This document shows positions 12,177 to 23,818 of a stretch of 64,000 nucleotides of DNA, one piece after another (the first letter of the stretch is position 1; each line of letters begins with the position of its first letter). The notes beneath the pieces were generated by a model. The model was not told the origin of the DNA. It saw only the letters and a list, made by a program, of their open reading frames with translations, and ran no database searches. The position numbers and the translations under genes are program-made. The DNA comes from Botryosphaeria dothidea. Its lineage: Eukaryota; Ascomycota; Dothideomycetes; Botryosphaeriales; Botryosphaeriaceae. The stretch lies in assembly GCA_011503125.2 (NCBI GenBank), contig WWBZ02000073.1:2480001-2544000 (forward strand), in the 5' to 3' direction.

Positions 12177-13326
12177 TCAAATTCTGTTCTGATACATTGC
12201 TTGATTCACCTTGACCCTTCGCCTGTACTGATCTCTGAAACGTATGCGTCCAAGAGTGCCGTATCCGACGACGACGAAGAAAGCAACTGTCCAAACGAGC
12301 GTGATGATCATTCCCGTGGGGAAGAGCAGGTTGATAGGCAAGGTAATGCCAGGTACTTCCAAGGGTGCCAGGCGGTAACCTGGAATGAGAAAAGAAACGG
12401 CATTGGCGACGTTGGAGATTGACGCATCCGAGGCAGACGTCGTGTTGGTGGAGCGTTGAGAGAAGACGCCATTAAGAAACGAGGCCTGAGTAGCAGAGAT
12501 GGTGGTTTCCAGGGGGGAGTTATCCTGGGGAGAGCGGGCGGTGAGCTTGACCGTCGGGACGAGCAAGTTTTGCATTTCGGGACTACGGATTCTGTCAGTT
12601 CCATGTCTCACGTGAAATATGGTAAATTCCGACTTACGCTGATTGCGTGCCATCCAGGGTGTCTTGGTTGACTTGTCCAACATACATGAGCACCTTGATC
12701 TCCTGCGGACCACCAGGACCTGATTGGCGACGGACAAGCGAGCTTCCCTCCGTGATGTCGATTTCGCGAAGCATGATCGGCGGCCATGCCAGGGTTGAGT
12801 CCAGATCGCGCTTCGAGGGAGGAGCGTCCGAGCTGTTAGCAGCTTGCACGGTGGCGCTCTGATAGGATAAGGTCATGCTGATGTCTGCGGCGCTGACGCC
12901 AGTCCAAGGATCGAAGGGAGGCGTCATGTTGTACATGCGGAGCTCAGCCTCGAAGACGCCAGTCCGGTTGTTGAAGAAGGGGATGTTGTAGCAGACTGCG
13001 AGACCGCTGGGGTTGTCAGGTTGCATGGCCAGGTCGACCATGGCAGAATCGCAGGCTGACTTCGTTTGGGTGTTCCATTGCTGGATGTCGACGGTGCCGT
13101 TGGAAGCGGGCGTTGTCGAGATGCTGTTGGAATTCGCAGTTGCTCCGCTTTGGCGAGTTTCCAGGGCGCTGAAGAACTCGTGGGCCTGCCTCATCATCGT
13201 TTCCTCGTAAGTTGAAGATCGACGGCGGAGGGCATGCAGCAGGTGGCCCTTGAAGGACTTTGCGTGGGCATCAGCGGCGTGTCCGATTACTAGCAGGCTG
13301 GCGACTAGGCCAGAAGAGAGCCGCAT
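12177..13326 (-). CDS. secretory type I membrane protein, unknown function
   Basis: I do not recognise this family. The model has 364 residues in two exons (12638-13326 and 12177-12582) joined across a 55-nt intron in frame. A signal peptide (about 22 residues, ending ADAHA) is followed by an ectodomain of about 290 residues. The ectodomain has several N-glycosylation sequons (NRT, NMT, NSS, NTT) and dibasic sites such as KRDL and RRQS that a Kex2-like protease could cut. One membrane segment near residues 317-338 (TLVWTVAFFVVVGYG) precedes a basic cytoplasmic tail (RIRFRDQYRRR). This layout suggests a plasma-membrane or endosomal glycoprotein with its bulk outside the cytosol. The coding call rests on splice quality, frame and topology. 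Confidence 0.75.
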
Positions 13327-14823
13327 GGTGTACTGTCCAGCAGTGCGGCTGGACTGGATTAGGGAGGGTGGTGAAGGAATGAGCGTGGGTTTGGTGTATT
13401 ACTACTGGAAAGAAACAACGAAAGGCTGGCCAGCAGCTTACCCGGGAGACGGCAGAAGAGAAGGATTAGAGGTGGCGAGCAGTCAGGATGGAGGGATGGA
13501 GCCAAGAAGAGGGCGCATGAACAGCATGACAATAACCAGCCTGGGATAGAATGGAAACTGTCATGAGAGAGATTCAAGACACAGGAGCATGATGGCGTGA
13601 CAAGCGCCGTCAAGATTTGACGGTGGAGAGGAGAGGTTGACACTGGACTGCGACGCGGGGCGGGCGAGAGGTTGATGCGATGGGGCGGTGCGCTGATCAA
13701 GTTAAGCTTCGGCCTGTGCCGGACAGCCGCCTCTTGGGCGGTGGAGGCCAATTTTGGATGCTGGCCAGTGGAGGGCGAGGGCGAAGGCGGCACCGAAGCG
13801 CTGGCTGCGACAGCTTGGGCCCTCATCGCTGTCTCGGCGCGACGTGCGGCCAATGGGAGCGCGCCGTCCAGGCCAAGCACGGAGCGTCTCAGAAACGCCA
13901 ACGAGCTTCAGCGGTGTCGCATCCTTGCCTCGCCAGCAATGCAGGCCTCTGGGTGGCTGCGTCGCTCATGCTGGCCAGCGGCTGCGGCTCAACGATAGAG
14001 TGCTGTGGGCCTGGCCTCGTGGCGCCGCTGGCAGGCGAGCCTGGTGCGATGGTGCCCGGGGTGCGCGAGAGCCGCGGCGCGCCCATCCGCTGCTCGCGCT
14101 GCAGCGGTGCATCTCGTGCCTGAGCGAGCGTGGGGTGCTCGCCCAGATATGTAGGCATGCATGGAGGAAGACTGGGCCCTGCACGATGGCTGGTGCTGCT
14201 CTCCGCCACGCCCTCCACGCCCTCGACCCGCACACCCTCCCGCCCGCGCCCGCGCTGCATCCTCAGCGGCTCCTCCACACGCAGCGCAGCGCGACTCGTC
14301 CGGCTGCAACGTGAATGCATAGAATCAGCTGAGCGCGCCGATGTGCATTTTTGCGAGTGCTCGGCTGCTGTCGTCGCGCGCGCGCGGCGAGTTCGCGTGA
14401 GACACGTAACAGTGCATATCGGGAATCAGCCTAGCCTGCCGGGGCTCCAAGTCGTGCCCATCGCGTACTCGCCCAACTCGCCCAACTCCACGGCCCAAGC
14501 ACCGTTGCGGCGCGCGCTGCAGATGTCCTGCTGCCAGCGCATCGCCCCCAGATACGCCAGTTCGAGGTAGGTCGATCCCGGGCTCGAGCTCGAGCCCAAC
14601 GCCCAGTACAACTACATCCATCTGCGCCCGAGCCCTCACGCGCGCCTTTTCCCTTCTCTCCTCTCTTCTCTCGTCATGTTCACCGTCGCACCCGCGCTGT
14701 GAACCGGCGCCGTGTCTGTGTGTGTCGTTTGCTCCGTGGCGTTTTCTTTCCTGCGCTTTCCGGTTGTGTCTCCGCCCAGGCTTCCGACGCTTTTCGCCCA
14801 ATCGCGCCCCGCCACCCGCAACA
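13327..14823. other. GC-rich divergent intergenic region
   Basis: About 1.5 kb between the divergent membrane-protein and kinase-like genes. It is strongly GC-rich from about 13,680 to 14,600. The overlapping open frames here are all explained by composition, and none resembles a protein family. A pyrimidine-rich stretch (14,640-14,680) looks like the leader of the kinase-like gene. Confidence 0.5.
14676..14702 (+). other. upstream ORF in the kinase-like gene leader
   Basis: An ATG with eight sense codons (MFTVAPAL) and a TGA stop lies 121 bases before the main start, after a CT-rich leader. If transcription begins upstream of it, it could lower translation of the main ORF. Its use is an inference. 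Confidence 0.3.
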
Positions 14824-16869
14824 ATGCAGGCTTCACATTATCTCCCGGGCTGGACGGCCTCCCCGCCGAACTCTGCCACCAAGCACCCATTCCTTCATCA
14901 GACAATGTCTGTCTCGAACTTCCGCGACGACCGCACCTGGGACTGGCCGCGCTCGCCGCCCTCGCCAAGTGCCTCTTCCTCGTCCTCGGCCAGCCGGAGC
15001 ATGACGCCCACCAGCAACAACCCGTGGGCCAGCAGCGTCAGCGTCGTATCGCCTGACACCGAGAGCTCATCCGGCTCACCGCCTGGCTTTCTGCCCTGTC
15101 CCACTCCGCCATCCTTGAGCCGTAGTGTTACACCAACCACTAGTCGTTGTGCGACTCCAGTTGCCCCGCAGCCCCTCAGCGGCCAAAAGCCTTTATTTAT
15201 CACCATGGGCTCTCCGGGGCCCGCCTCTCCCACCGACGACACTAGGCACCAGAAGAAGCCCTCAGACCTGGCGCCGGCACCTACGCCTACGCCCAACCCA
15301 TTCCGGGAAAGCATTGGCCAAGGTGTCAGTCTCGCGCCCTTGACAAACGCCATTATCACACCCGCTTTGGAGAAGCAGTATGTGCACCGGGAGTCCCCTA
15401 CGCTCATCAGTCGCCAGGGCTGGGAGAGGTCAACTGGCCAGCGCGCCTACACCTGGGCTTTGGGTAATTCCAGGACCGCATTGTTGTTCCTGATGTGCGA
15501 CGACATCGCAGCTTGGAGGCGAGCTAGTTTCTATTGGCTCGAGGATATGAAGTTGCCTTTTCAGGAGGCAGATCTGGAGGGCATTGCAACTAATCCGAAG
15601 AAGATTGTTGAGAACCAGTGGCGAGTGATGACCCGAGAGCTTCCTCAGAATGGTCAGCATACGGACTACCAGCCGCGAGAAGTCGTTCCTCTGAATCAAG
15701 TCAGTGTCATCACTGCGCTTGGCTCGGAAAAGAAGGCTGTAGACAAGGTCCGCTGGATGGGCGACGACAGGGGCCGCGTCTACATTCGGAAATTCTTCAC
15801 CTTCGAGCGCCATGCTGAAAAGCTGGGTCTGCTCAGCCAAATCCAGAAGATCAAGACCCTCGAACATCCGAACATCGCAAAGATCGTATGCTCTTATTCC
15901 CACGGCGCTGCCGTTGGCTTTGTTACCGCGCAAGCCCAACTCTCCCTCGACGAATATCTACGGCATCCAATGGCTGCCACCCGGCCTGGATTGCTCTTGA
16001 CATGGATCAACGATCTCACTCAAGCTCTTGCTTACATTCACAGCATGGATATGATGCACCAATCCATCCGGCCGAACAAGATTCTTTTGGATGGATCCAG
16101 GATTGTGTTTTCCGCCTTCGGCGTGTCTACCGATGGTGCAAGCGTCTCTCCCCGAGGCTCCCCACGTAGTTATTCCGGCACAAACCTGACTCTGCCTTCT
16201 AGCAACAACAACATCAAGCCTCTGGGTGACGCGGCATATATCTATGCCGCACCAGAAGTCGTTGCGCGTTATGGCCAAGGCCACCGCTATCGGACTTCTG
16301 CCGACATCTTCAGTCTTGGATGCGTCTTTTTGGAGATGCTAACTGTTGCAAAGGGCCAGACTGTAACCAATCTTCGCGGTTACCGTGCACAGTTCAGCCG
16401 TGACCAGTCTTTCCACGCCAATTTGGACCGCGTCACGTCCTGGCGTAAACTGCTCTCCGGGCTCAGTAGCGGACATCGAGATAGCCGCATCAACTCGAGT
16501 CTCACCAACGGAAACCATCCTCTCAAAGGCTTTGGTGTACTTGGAACTGTAGAAAGCCGGAAAGAGGATGAGGCAGCGGAGTATCAAGCGTTGGAGTGGG
16601 TCGGCGCCATGATCAACCCTGAGAGCGCTAAACGACCCAAGATGAGGCGGCTAGCACCTGCTATGAAGCGGCTCAACGATACGAGGACTGTGCGCAGGAG
16701 GCGTAGCTTCGATGCCGGCGATGCCGCCCACGTCCCTCCTCCGGCTCCCACTCCCATCCAAGCTCCTGCGGCTCCGCTTCGGGGAGCTACCCTTGACGCC
16801 GTCCCGCGACGCTGGGGTTCGATGGCGGAGAAGGAGGTGTTCACGGAGGGCAGTTTGATCAGCTTCTGA
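14824..16869 (+). CDS. protein-kinase-like protein, probable pseudokinase
   Basis: This is a single-exon gene of 681 residues. The start chosen is the first in-frame ATG; the frame is open further upstream only through a GTG codon. Residues 1 to about 230 are Ser/Pro-rich and disordered. The C-terminal half has a kinase fold: a YIRKF segment at the usual VAIK site, LEHPNIAKI in the C-helix region, then the catalytic loop, APEVVARYG, and the F-helix motif ADIFSLGCVFLEM. The catalytic loop reads MHQSIRPNKILLD where HRDLKPxN is expected, and the Mg loop reads FSAFG instead of DFG. Both catalytic aspartates are therefore missing. It is probably a scaffold or regulator rather than an active kinase. 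A basic, Pro-rich tail follows the domain. Partners are unknown. Confidence 0.85.
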   Translation: MQASHYLPGWTASPPNSATKHPFLHQTMSVSNFRDDRTWDWPRSPPSPSASSSSSASRSMTPTSNNPWASSVSVVSPDTESSSGSPPGFLPCPTPPSLSRSVTPTTSRCATPVAPQPLSGQKPLFITMGSPGPASPTDDTRHQKKPSDLAPAPTPTPNPFRESIGQGVSLAPLTNAIITPALEKQYVHRESPTLISRQGWERSTGQRAYTWALGNSRTALLFLMCDDIAAWRRASFYWLEDMKLPFQEADLEGIATNPKKIVENQWRVMTRELPQNGQHTDYQPREVVPLNQVSVITALGSEKKAVDKVRWMGDDRGRVYIRKFFTFERHAEKLGLLSQIQKIKTLEHPNIAKIVCSYSHGAAVGFVTAQAQLSLDEYLRHPMAATRPGLLLTWINDLTQALAYIHSMDMMHQSIRPNKILLDGSRIVFSAFGVSTDGASVSPRGSPRSYSGTNLTLPSSNNNIKPLGDAAYIYAAPEVVARYGQGHRYRTSADIFSLGCVFLEMLTVAKGQTVTNLRGYRAQFSRDQSFHANLDRVTSWRKLLSGLSSGHRDSRINSSLTNGNHPLKGFGVLGTVESRKEDEAAEYQALEWVGAMINPESAKRPKMRRLAPAMKRLNDTRTVRRRRSFDAGDAAHVPPPAPTPIQAPAAPLRGATLDAVPRRWGSMAEKEVFTEGSLISF

Positions 16870-19455
16870 GACGGAGTTGATGTGCCGATGACTTCCGACT
16901 CACCTATGTCTGTCCTTCTCTTAGCCGAAGCCCCTTCGTTAACGCTGCGTTTTATTTCTTGTTCCTAATTATTCTCTTACTGAGCCACAGATCACCACAA
17001 ATGCCACACACACACCTTCTCGCAACTACATACAGCACGAGCTACGCAAGATGCAACTTCTCATTACTGGTTTTTCCTTAACGTTCTCACATTACATCTG
17101 CACCACCAACATCTTCGAGCCTGGCATTCCGACATGCAAGCGCAGCATAAATCATCATAGGCATTTTCATATAAGATTTACCTGGGTCGGCCCATCTGTT
17201 TGATACCCCTGCTAATATTTTGCATTTTATTTTCCTTATCATGTCCAGAACGGCACATTCTCGTTCTCTGAGCAGGGGTCATATCTCATTATGTTAAACG
17301 TCGAATTGATTGGAAAGGGGGGTTATGGAAATACGGAGGGATGGTATGGTTATGGAATCGGCTATGGGGAGGTAAAGGATTGGGCTGGGTGGCCTGGATG
17401 GGATTTTCCAGGCACAGGAAATGGTATGCGTAAAACTGGGGAAGGATATTGGATGCGAGGCGGGCTGGTTTTTTTTTTTTGGGAACTCACGGGTTTCTTT
17501 TTTACGCGAAACCTGGACGCGCGGCATTTCGTTCGGGGGGTCAGGTAGGCTGCGTGTTTGGGATACATAGCACATTGGGGATGGAGAGGCGTGATGAGGA
17601 GGTACATGTTTTTCTTGTCCGCACCATTGGACAGAGACATGAGGGCTTGGCGGTGAAGCGGATCTCTTACCTTTGTGGATGCTATGTAGATGGAACCAGA
17701 ACATTTGATAAGGACCACTCTCATTTCAGTTTTGCGGTTGGGTTCATGCTTGTTGCGGTGGATGGGTGCGCGAAGTTTTCCTCTTCTGGAACATGAGAAA
17801 GTTTGTGAGACGGTTTCGGGTTTGAGATCAGATCGAATCGTCAGGTGCGGCGGGTGATGTTGGAGTCTGGGACTTACGTACGCGTATACTTATGAACCTC
17901 ACGTGGTAAAATGAGCCCGGGAGTGCGCGATGCCGAAGCTGGAGCTGCCGTTCTGAAGCGCATGAACATGCTTCGTGTGTGTCTGCGTATGCTGAAACTG
18001 GCAAGACGCCGAGCAGGATATGGGTATTTGCGACGTCCATCCAGAGTTCCTCCACAGCTCACTTTGTTCTTTCTAGGTGTCCTACAAGTTTGGGTCTCTG
18101 ACAAAAAACTCTTTAGCCGAATTCCCGCCAATTTTCATCTCTGCCATCAGGTAGTTTCTTCTGCAGATGAGAGATCTGGACTTCGTCACCCACTTCTATT
18201 GACGCTCAGCACCATGACTCCACTTTATTACCCGCACGCATCCTGGGCTAATGCTGCTCCGAAAACAGCAGCGGCGTATAACGAAGCGGTGGACTCCTGT
18301 GAACTTCTTCTCCGCGGACAACAGTGACCAATTGAGAAGAGGATGAGAGATGAGCCTCCACAGTAACATCTTCTTCAGATACTTCGGCACATCCGTCAAT
18401 GTATCTGGGCGTTGGGAAGAATCGAAGGCGATGTTCAACTATGGTTTTATGCTCGGTGTGCGGGATGGCGGGTAAGCACTAAGCGCGTGACTAGCCTGAT
18501 CGGGTAGGTTTGCGTGATGGGGGCGACAAGCGGGGACGCGTGGCGCGTGTTGCTGATTGGGCATGTGAGATGGATGGACGCCTCTCAGCTGAGCCTAAGG
18601 TACTGGTTCAGCGTTCCTCGGACACTTAAAAAGCGATGGAGTGGCAACCTCGGTGCACACAGAGACTGTACCTGATCCTGGCTAGTTTGGAGTAAATAGG
18701 TCACCAAAAAGACCGACTGGTGGATCTTTGTGTGAGTTCGCTTCGTTGAAAGTCGTTGTCAGAGGATACTCAGTGTGGGTGTTAAAGGCAATCATTGATC
18801 GCGGATGTTGTAGAGCCTAATTGACTTACCTACTTCCTTCACAAGATTTCAATATTGCTTTCACTCAATATCCTTTGCGGCTAGTAGATTGTAGTATCTA
18901 TACGGATTGAACTAGTATTCGCTCCCCTTTAGACCAAGACGAAAACAACTTCAAGACACGGGAAGTATGATCCTGTGATTGAAATCAAAATGTGTATCCA
19001 GTCTATCAGCTTGTGTCAACTGCACTGGACCAAAAGAAATTTTGTCTAAAGATACTGCATCCTCGTTGTGTATTTCTACCAGGATGCCAGCTACCTACTG
19101 CCGCGGCACTGCCAAAGGTTGTCTGCCGCCCCTATCCGATATACCTAAAGGGCACGCTTTCGTGCCCATGTGATGTTCACCAACTATGCCAAGTTTCCTG
19201 GGACCATCAAATCAGGGTGGACCCGTCTCCAAGAAGTGAGCGGATGGATAAAGCGACAATATCGGAGGTTTCAAACGCTGAGCTTTAGCCGCCTGAATCT
19301 TCTGCACGTGAGTTTAGTACGATCCAACTCCAGGACCCCATGCAAGAGCCCCTCCTGTCTCAACCGCCATTGGTATTCCTAAGTCTTTGCTTGACTCCAC
19401 CAACTCTGTTTTCCTGATCTCTATTTTTCATTCACCCAAAAGGCCAACCAGCTGC
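16870..19455. other. intergenic between convergent genes, no supported gene
   Basis: About 2.6 kb with moderate GC content. Open frames are short and unlike proteins. It should contain the 3' UTRs of the kinase-like and rhodopsin-domain genes. A lone T-run (about 17,469-17,480) is the only low-complexity feature. I see no RNA gene. Confidence 0.5.
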
Positions 19456-20889
19456 TCAGATAGTGAGACTCCCTTCACTCCAATCTCTCTTCAATGCCTG
19501 CGGCCGCGTCGCCATTGTTGTCAAAGAAGCCTCGCTTCTATCTCTCCTCGGAAGCGGGCGGCCACTCATCTTTCCTGCAAACAACCATTCGTCCTTGATA
19601 GTGTTGGTTCCAGACTGCTGGCCGCGCTGATCCCGAAACGGAGAGGGGCAGCGGGGAGACCCGAACCTGCTGTCGAGTGACATGCTTGCGTGGAAGTCGA
19701 GCGGTGGTAGCAGCGCGCGGGGAGCAACTGCCGGGGTCGCAGTCATCGTAGGCGGTGACATCGTCGTTGCGTCGGTGGAGAGTCCCCAAGAGGTCTTCGG
19801 CTTCTTGTAGACGTCAGCTGGTGGGGAGACGAAACTCGGAAGCTGTATTGCGGGTATGGATACGGCTGCTGTCCTGCTGAAAATGCAAGGGCAGAGCTTG
19901 AGGAGGGCGGGCTTGCATGATGGGAGGCAGCCGCAGATAATGCCCAGACTGCTGCCCAGGGCCGCGAACACATAGCCCCAGGCGTATGCGAATGTATGGT
20001 CCCGCGGGTCCGAGTGAAAGTAGTCGGTCGCGAAGTAGACAATGCGGACGATGTCCACGACAGCGACACTTATCCATCGGTCAGCAAAATCGTTCCATAA
20101 CGAATAGCCAGTGAAAAGACTGAAAGTGAATGTCAAGACTGGCATAGGGAGAGCTTACCTGCATCCGCAAGTGAAGAGGATCAGAACCTCAAGACGTTGT
20201 GCTTGTGGGACTTTCAGGCCGCAAAGGAAGCGAGCGGGCCAAAGAAAGACAGCAAAGTTTAGAGCAGTGCCAATAGCCGTAATGATTGGGCCTGTCGGTA
20301 GGTATCCACGACACTTGGGGCGGGCAACCGTGAACCAGATGGCCGAGATTGGCCTGCACGGGAAGATATACAAGAAGACGCAAGTAATACTCATAATCGC
20401 GGTGCAAGCGATGGCGGAGCGGCAGAACCAGTTATTTGCGCGGCTGACGAATAGGCGAAGATATGTGAGACAGACGCTGATCCTGATGAGGCCGGCGCCG
20501 AGCGCGAGTGCGATATTGTGTATGAGAACGAGCCGTATCCTCGGAAGGTACGTGCCTGGGACGTCAGTGTCCCAGTAGTGCTTTCCATAGCCGTATTTGG
20601 TCTGAAAGCAAGTGATTATGCTACAGGCTAACATAATTATCTGGAATCAAGGGGGAAAGGGCGTAAGTAGCATTTGATGTGTTCTGTTCGAAAGCGCGGT
20701 TGTATTATTGGCACGTACCCATGCCATGAGCATTATCCAGTCGTCCCAGCCGAGTATGCGTCGCAGCACACCGCGGGCGTAGAAGCGCATAGAAATGAAC
20801 GCGGTCGCCAATACAAGCGTCGTCACCGAGACGACGATGAGCGTTGGGACGAGGCTGTCATGATTGTTATGGGCGGGTGTTGCATCCAT
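19456..20889 (-). CDS. fungal rhodopsin-domain 7TM membrane protein (SAT4/PTH11-like)
   Basis: The protein is 421 residues in three exons (20719-20889, 20159-20640, 19456-20068), and all junctions keep frame. Seven hydrophobic segments follow the order typical of the fungal rhodopsin-domain family. TM1 is in LIVVSVTTLVLATAFISM. A VLRRILGWDDWIM motif before TM2 is a family hallmark. TM3 is in LALGAGLIRISVCLTYLRLF and TM7 is near AWGYVFAALGSSLGII. No N-terminal CFEM cysteine domain is present, so it is not a classical CFEM-PTH11 receptor. The C-terminal 130 residues are cytosolic, Ser/Thr/Arg-rich and probably phosphorylated. The ligand and signalling role are unknown. A paralogous first-exon fragment lies just upstream. 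Confidence 0.85.
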
Positions 20890-21258
20890 CCTGACGGTGT
20901 AGCAGCAGCGTTGTAGGTCCAAGGGAATGGCGTGTCTGACAAGAAGAAAGGAAGAAGAGGTGAAGGGTTGAACAAATGGATGAAGATGGATTGCCGCCTG
21001 CATCACGCTAGCCTAGTACGGAAGAAGGTGACTGCCCCGGAGTTACATGAATCCGCCTCCACCGCCGAATATCCGCCAGACCACCATGGACCGGCCCGCA
21101 CGCACTTATCCACCTACTGGCACTCCCACATCGTGAATCAGAGGGGTCGGTACCAGATCCGGATGATGCCTATGATAGATATACTGATATTCGGGTCAGA
21201 TCCTCTTCAAAGATCTCATGTAGCTCTCATGAGGGAGCGGATGGTGTGATGTATGTAC

Positions 21259-21430
21259 CCCGGCTAGAAGCACGATCCAGTCGTCCCAGTTTAGCATGTC
21301 GCGCCTTAGCACGCTACGGGAGTCGAAGCGTGCTACAACGAAAGCGGTCATAAGAGTGGCCATGGTGGCTGTGATTCCCACCAGCGAACCGACCTCGTTT
21401 TCATGATCGAGCTGGTTTGGATGGGGCTTT
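21259..21430 (-). pseudogene. paralogous first-exon fragment of a rhodopsin-domain protein
   Basis: Read on the minus strand, this piece encodes a TM1-like segment (VGITATMATLMTAFVVARF) followed by SVLRRDMLNWDDWIVLLAG and a good donor (gtacat). It matches exon 1 of the gene immediately downstream in layout, phase and motif, but no exon 2 follows it locally. The frame stays open upstream, yet no suitable ATG precedes TM1. It is either a relic of a tandem duplication or an alternative first exon that splices to 20640, since the phase fits. Confidence 0.6.
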
Positions 21431-23251
21431 AAAGCGGCGATATGGATGAGACCGGTTGCATAGCGATTGTAGAGCAGTCTTGCTGCGGGGTTGGGGTGTG
21501 ATGTTTGGAGAAGATAGACGAAGAGGATATGTTGACTGGCTTTGGGAATGTGTGGCTACGCGGGTCGCCTAGAGGTGAGTACACCCACGTTTCTGCGGAA
21601 CCTGTGGCAAGTTGGCCGCCCAGGTTACTTGGACTATCAGAAGTGGAGAATATTACTTCTACCTAGGTACTATTGCGGTGACTGTCGGAGAGACGCGTAT
21701 TTCGGCTTTCCGTCGCGTCCTTGCTAGAAAATCCACTTTATTTCCACATAGAACGAAGAAAGAGTGATGGGGCCAACCTAATACTCATCCTGGCGAATGA
21801 GAGGAGAGAGGCACGGAGTCAGCCTTATGGAGGTATATGAAGTATAACGTCTCGTTGTGGGCAAGCTTACTTATAACCTATAACTGTCTAATGAGCAGCC
21901 TCGAGTGAGGATGTGGTTCGAGACACACTGAAACCAGCCGCTTGATTGTTCCTAAAGTCTGTTCTATTAAGCGATCATGCTGAAGTATGTATGGCTTGAT
22001 AGTTTTGCTTTCCCCTTCAGCCCGTTAGTTGTAAAAGACGTTGGTTTATTGAGAGGTTGTTAACTCTTAAGTCCACTTACTACCTATATATGGGCCCGTG
22101 TTCTACCTGGTCCTACTTGATCAGCATTATTGAAAATGCATTTGTGCTTTGACATTCACTCGCTGTCTTCTGAGTTTCACATCTCGATTTCATGGCGGAA
22201 CACACGAGATCTCCCTACTTAAAATCTAGATCCCACGGATCGTTCCTTCCTGATTGTTAAACCTCAGTGGCGTGACAAGGGATGCTATTAGCCGGAAGAA
22301 TCCTAAATCGATGCGAAATTCAGGGATTGGCGCCAACGAGTGCGCGAACATTTGGTAGCTTGTTGCAGAGTGGAGCAGCCGTATTCGGCTGGTTAAGCCG
22401 AGCCGAGCTTAGTCTTCCAACATAGCCTTCCCGTGATGTATGGTCAGAGGCTTTTGAGATCCATGGCATCATTTGAGATACTTTGTCAATACAATAGCCC
22501 CTTGCATGATGTAAAGACTGAGGAGGGTGTAGGTTCAGGAGGAACACGGGATAATGCGCGTCTTCCAGATCGCGCCAGGGTAACCAGAATTGTCTGGCGG
22601 GCCCAAGACTAAGCCTCGGTAAACGCCCTGACTCCGTTTTCTGAATTACTCGTGGAGTGAGTACGTGCAACAGCCGGCACAACTTAGTGAACTTCAGGGC
22701 GCGTGGAGCTCGCAATTATTGACTGCGGCCATCGGCGATTTGGTTGACATGACTAAGATGCTGCAGCTGGCCAAGTGCAGAGGACAATAATTCAGCATTG
22801 GTTTGGAGTGCCAGAACGTGTCTCTGCAGGCCGGAATGGGGGCTGGTGGTCTCGCTTGTGACGCAGCAAGGGGTGCAAGTCCAGCTGTCATGTCTACCGT
22901 TTCCGGACCTGGAGGCGGATGCGGCGCAGCATAACGGTCCGATTCGTGACCCTCCTACTTAGCGAGATACCAAGCTATCTTCACCCAATGTGATCATAGC
23001 GTGTGATGTGGAGGGCGTGACACGACGAGGCTCGGGGCTCTTTGTAGGAGCTGTCTCCGGCATCACTGATAAGTGCAGGGGCGCAGGCCCACAGCGTCAA
23101 CAGATGCAGCAGCCCAAATTTCAAGGTTTCTTCCCCCGCATTCCGCGAGCTTTTGATCGTTCAGTCCTGGTTGCACATCTTTCCTCCCATTCCACTACAA
23201 CTCTTTCCTTCCCTTGTCAGCCATCGCCGCGCTCTCGAGCTCACGACCATC
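21431..23251. other. intergenic, no supported gene
   Basis: About 1.8 kb, AT-richer between 21,700 and 22,300. No domain-bearing frame, RNA gene or repeat was seen. The last 150 bases are pyrimidine-rich, fitting a promoter for the NTF2-like gene. Confidence 0.5.
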
Positions 23252-23818
23252 ATGCCGCTATGGAAAGAAAAGAAGGCGGCTACGAGCAAAGATCAGGAGA
23301 GCATGTCGCAACAGCGTCGGACAGCGCTCGCCATTGTCGAGGCTCTCAACCGCATGGACATGCGCGCCGTCTGGCACATGCGAGACCGCAGCTGCTGGCG
23401 TGAAATCTACCCCAAGTCCCTAGGCATGCCGGCTCAGGACAACGATGCAGCCCAGCGCGCCCTCAACTTCATGCGCAACACCTTCAGGAGCTTCTACATC
23501 TCCGTGCACGAGATCATCGAGGACGTTAACGCCCGCAAAGTCTGCCTCTGGGTCATCTGCACCGGCACCACAGTCTCCGGACCCTGGACCAACGAATACG
23601 TCTGGAGCATGGAATTCAACGAAGCCGGTACCAAAGTCGTTCGCTGGAAGGAATTTGTGGATGGCATCTCGACCAAAGCCCTCTTCCCCGAGATCATGGC
23701 CGAAGAATGGGACGAGAGCATGAGCGACAGACCCTCAACCGGACCCTCTACCAGATCTTCCAAGGCTCCTTCAAGCCGTACATCCGCTGGGCCCTCGACG
23801 GACACATCTACGTCTTAG
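23252..23818 (+). CDS. small NTF2/SnoaL-like protein
   Basis: A 188-residue single-exon protein. The first 30 residues are Lys/Gln-rich (MPLWKEKKAATSKDQ). Residues about 25-155 fit an NTF2/SnoaL-like alpha+beta barrel: a helix with TALAIVEALNRMDMRAVW, then HMRDRSC, then strands such as ARKVCLWVICTGTT, EYVWSMEFNEAG and KVVRWKEFVDG. This pattern is typical of fungal proteins that share the scalone-dehydratase-like or polyketide-cyclase fold, often without known substrate. The last 35 residues are a low-complexity Ser/Thr/Pro tail with repeated GPST units. The ATG at 23252 is preferred over the in-frame start at 23153 because the fold begins shortly after it. Function is not predictable from sequence. 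Confidence 0.75.
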   Translation: MPLWKEKKAATSKDQESMSQQRRTALAIVEALNRMDMRAVWHMRDRSCWREIYPKSLGMPAQDNDAAQRALNFMRNTFRSFYISVHEIIEDVNARKVCLWVICTGTTVSGPWTNEYVWSMEFNEAGTKVVRWKEFVDGISTKALFPEIMAEEWDESMSDRPSTGPSTRSSKAPSSRTSAGPSTDTSTS

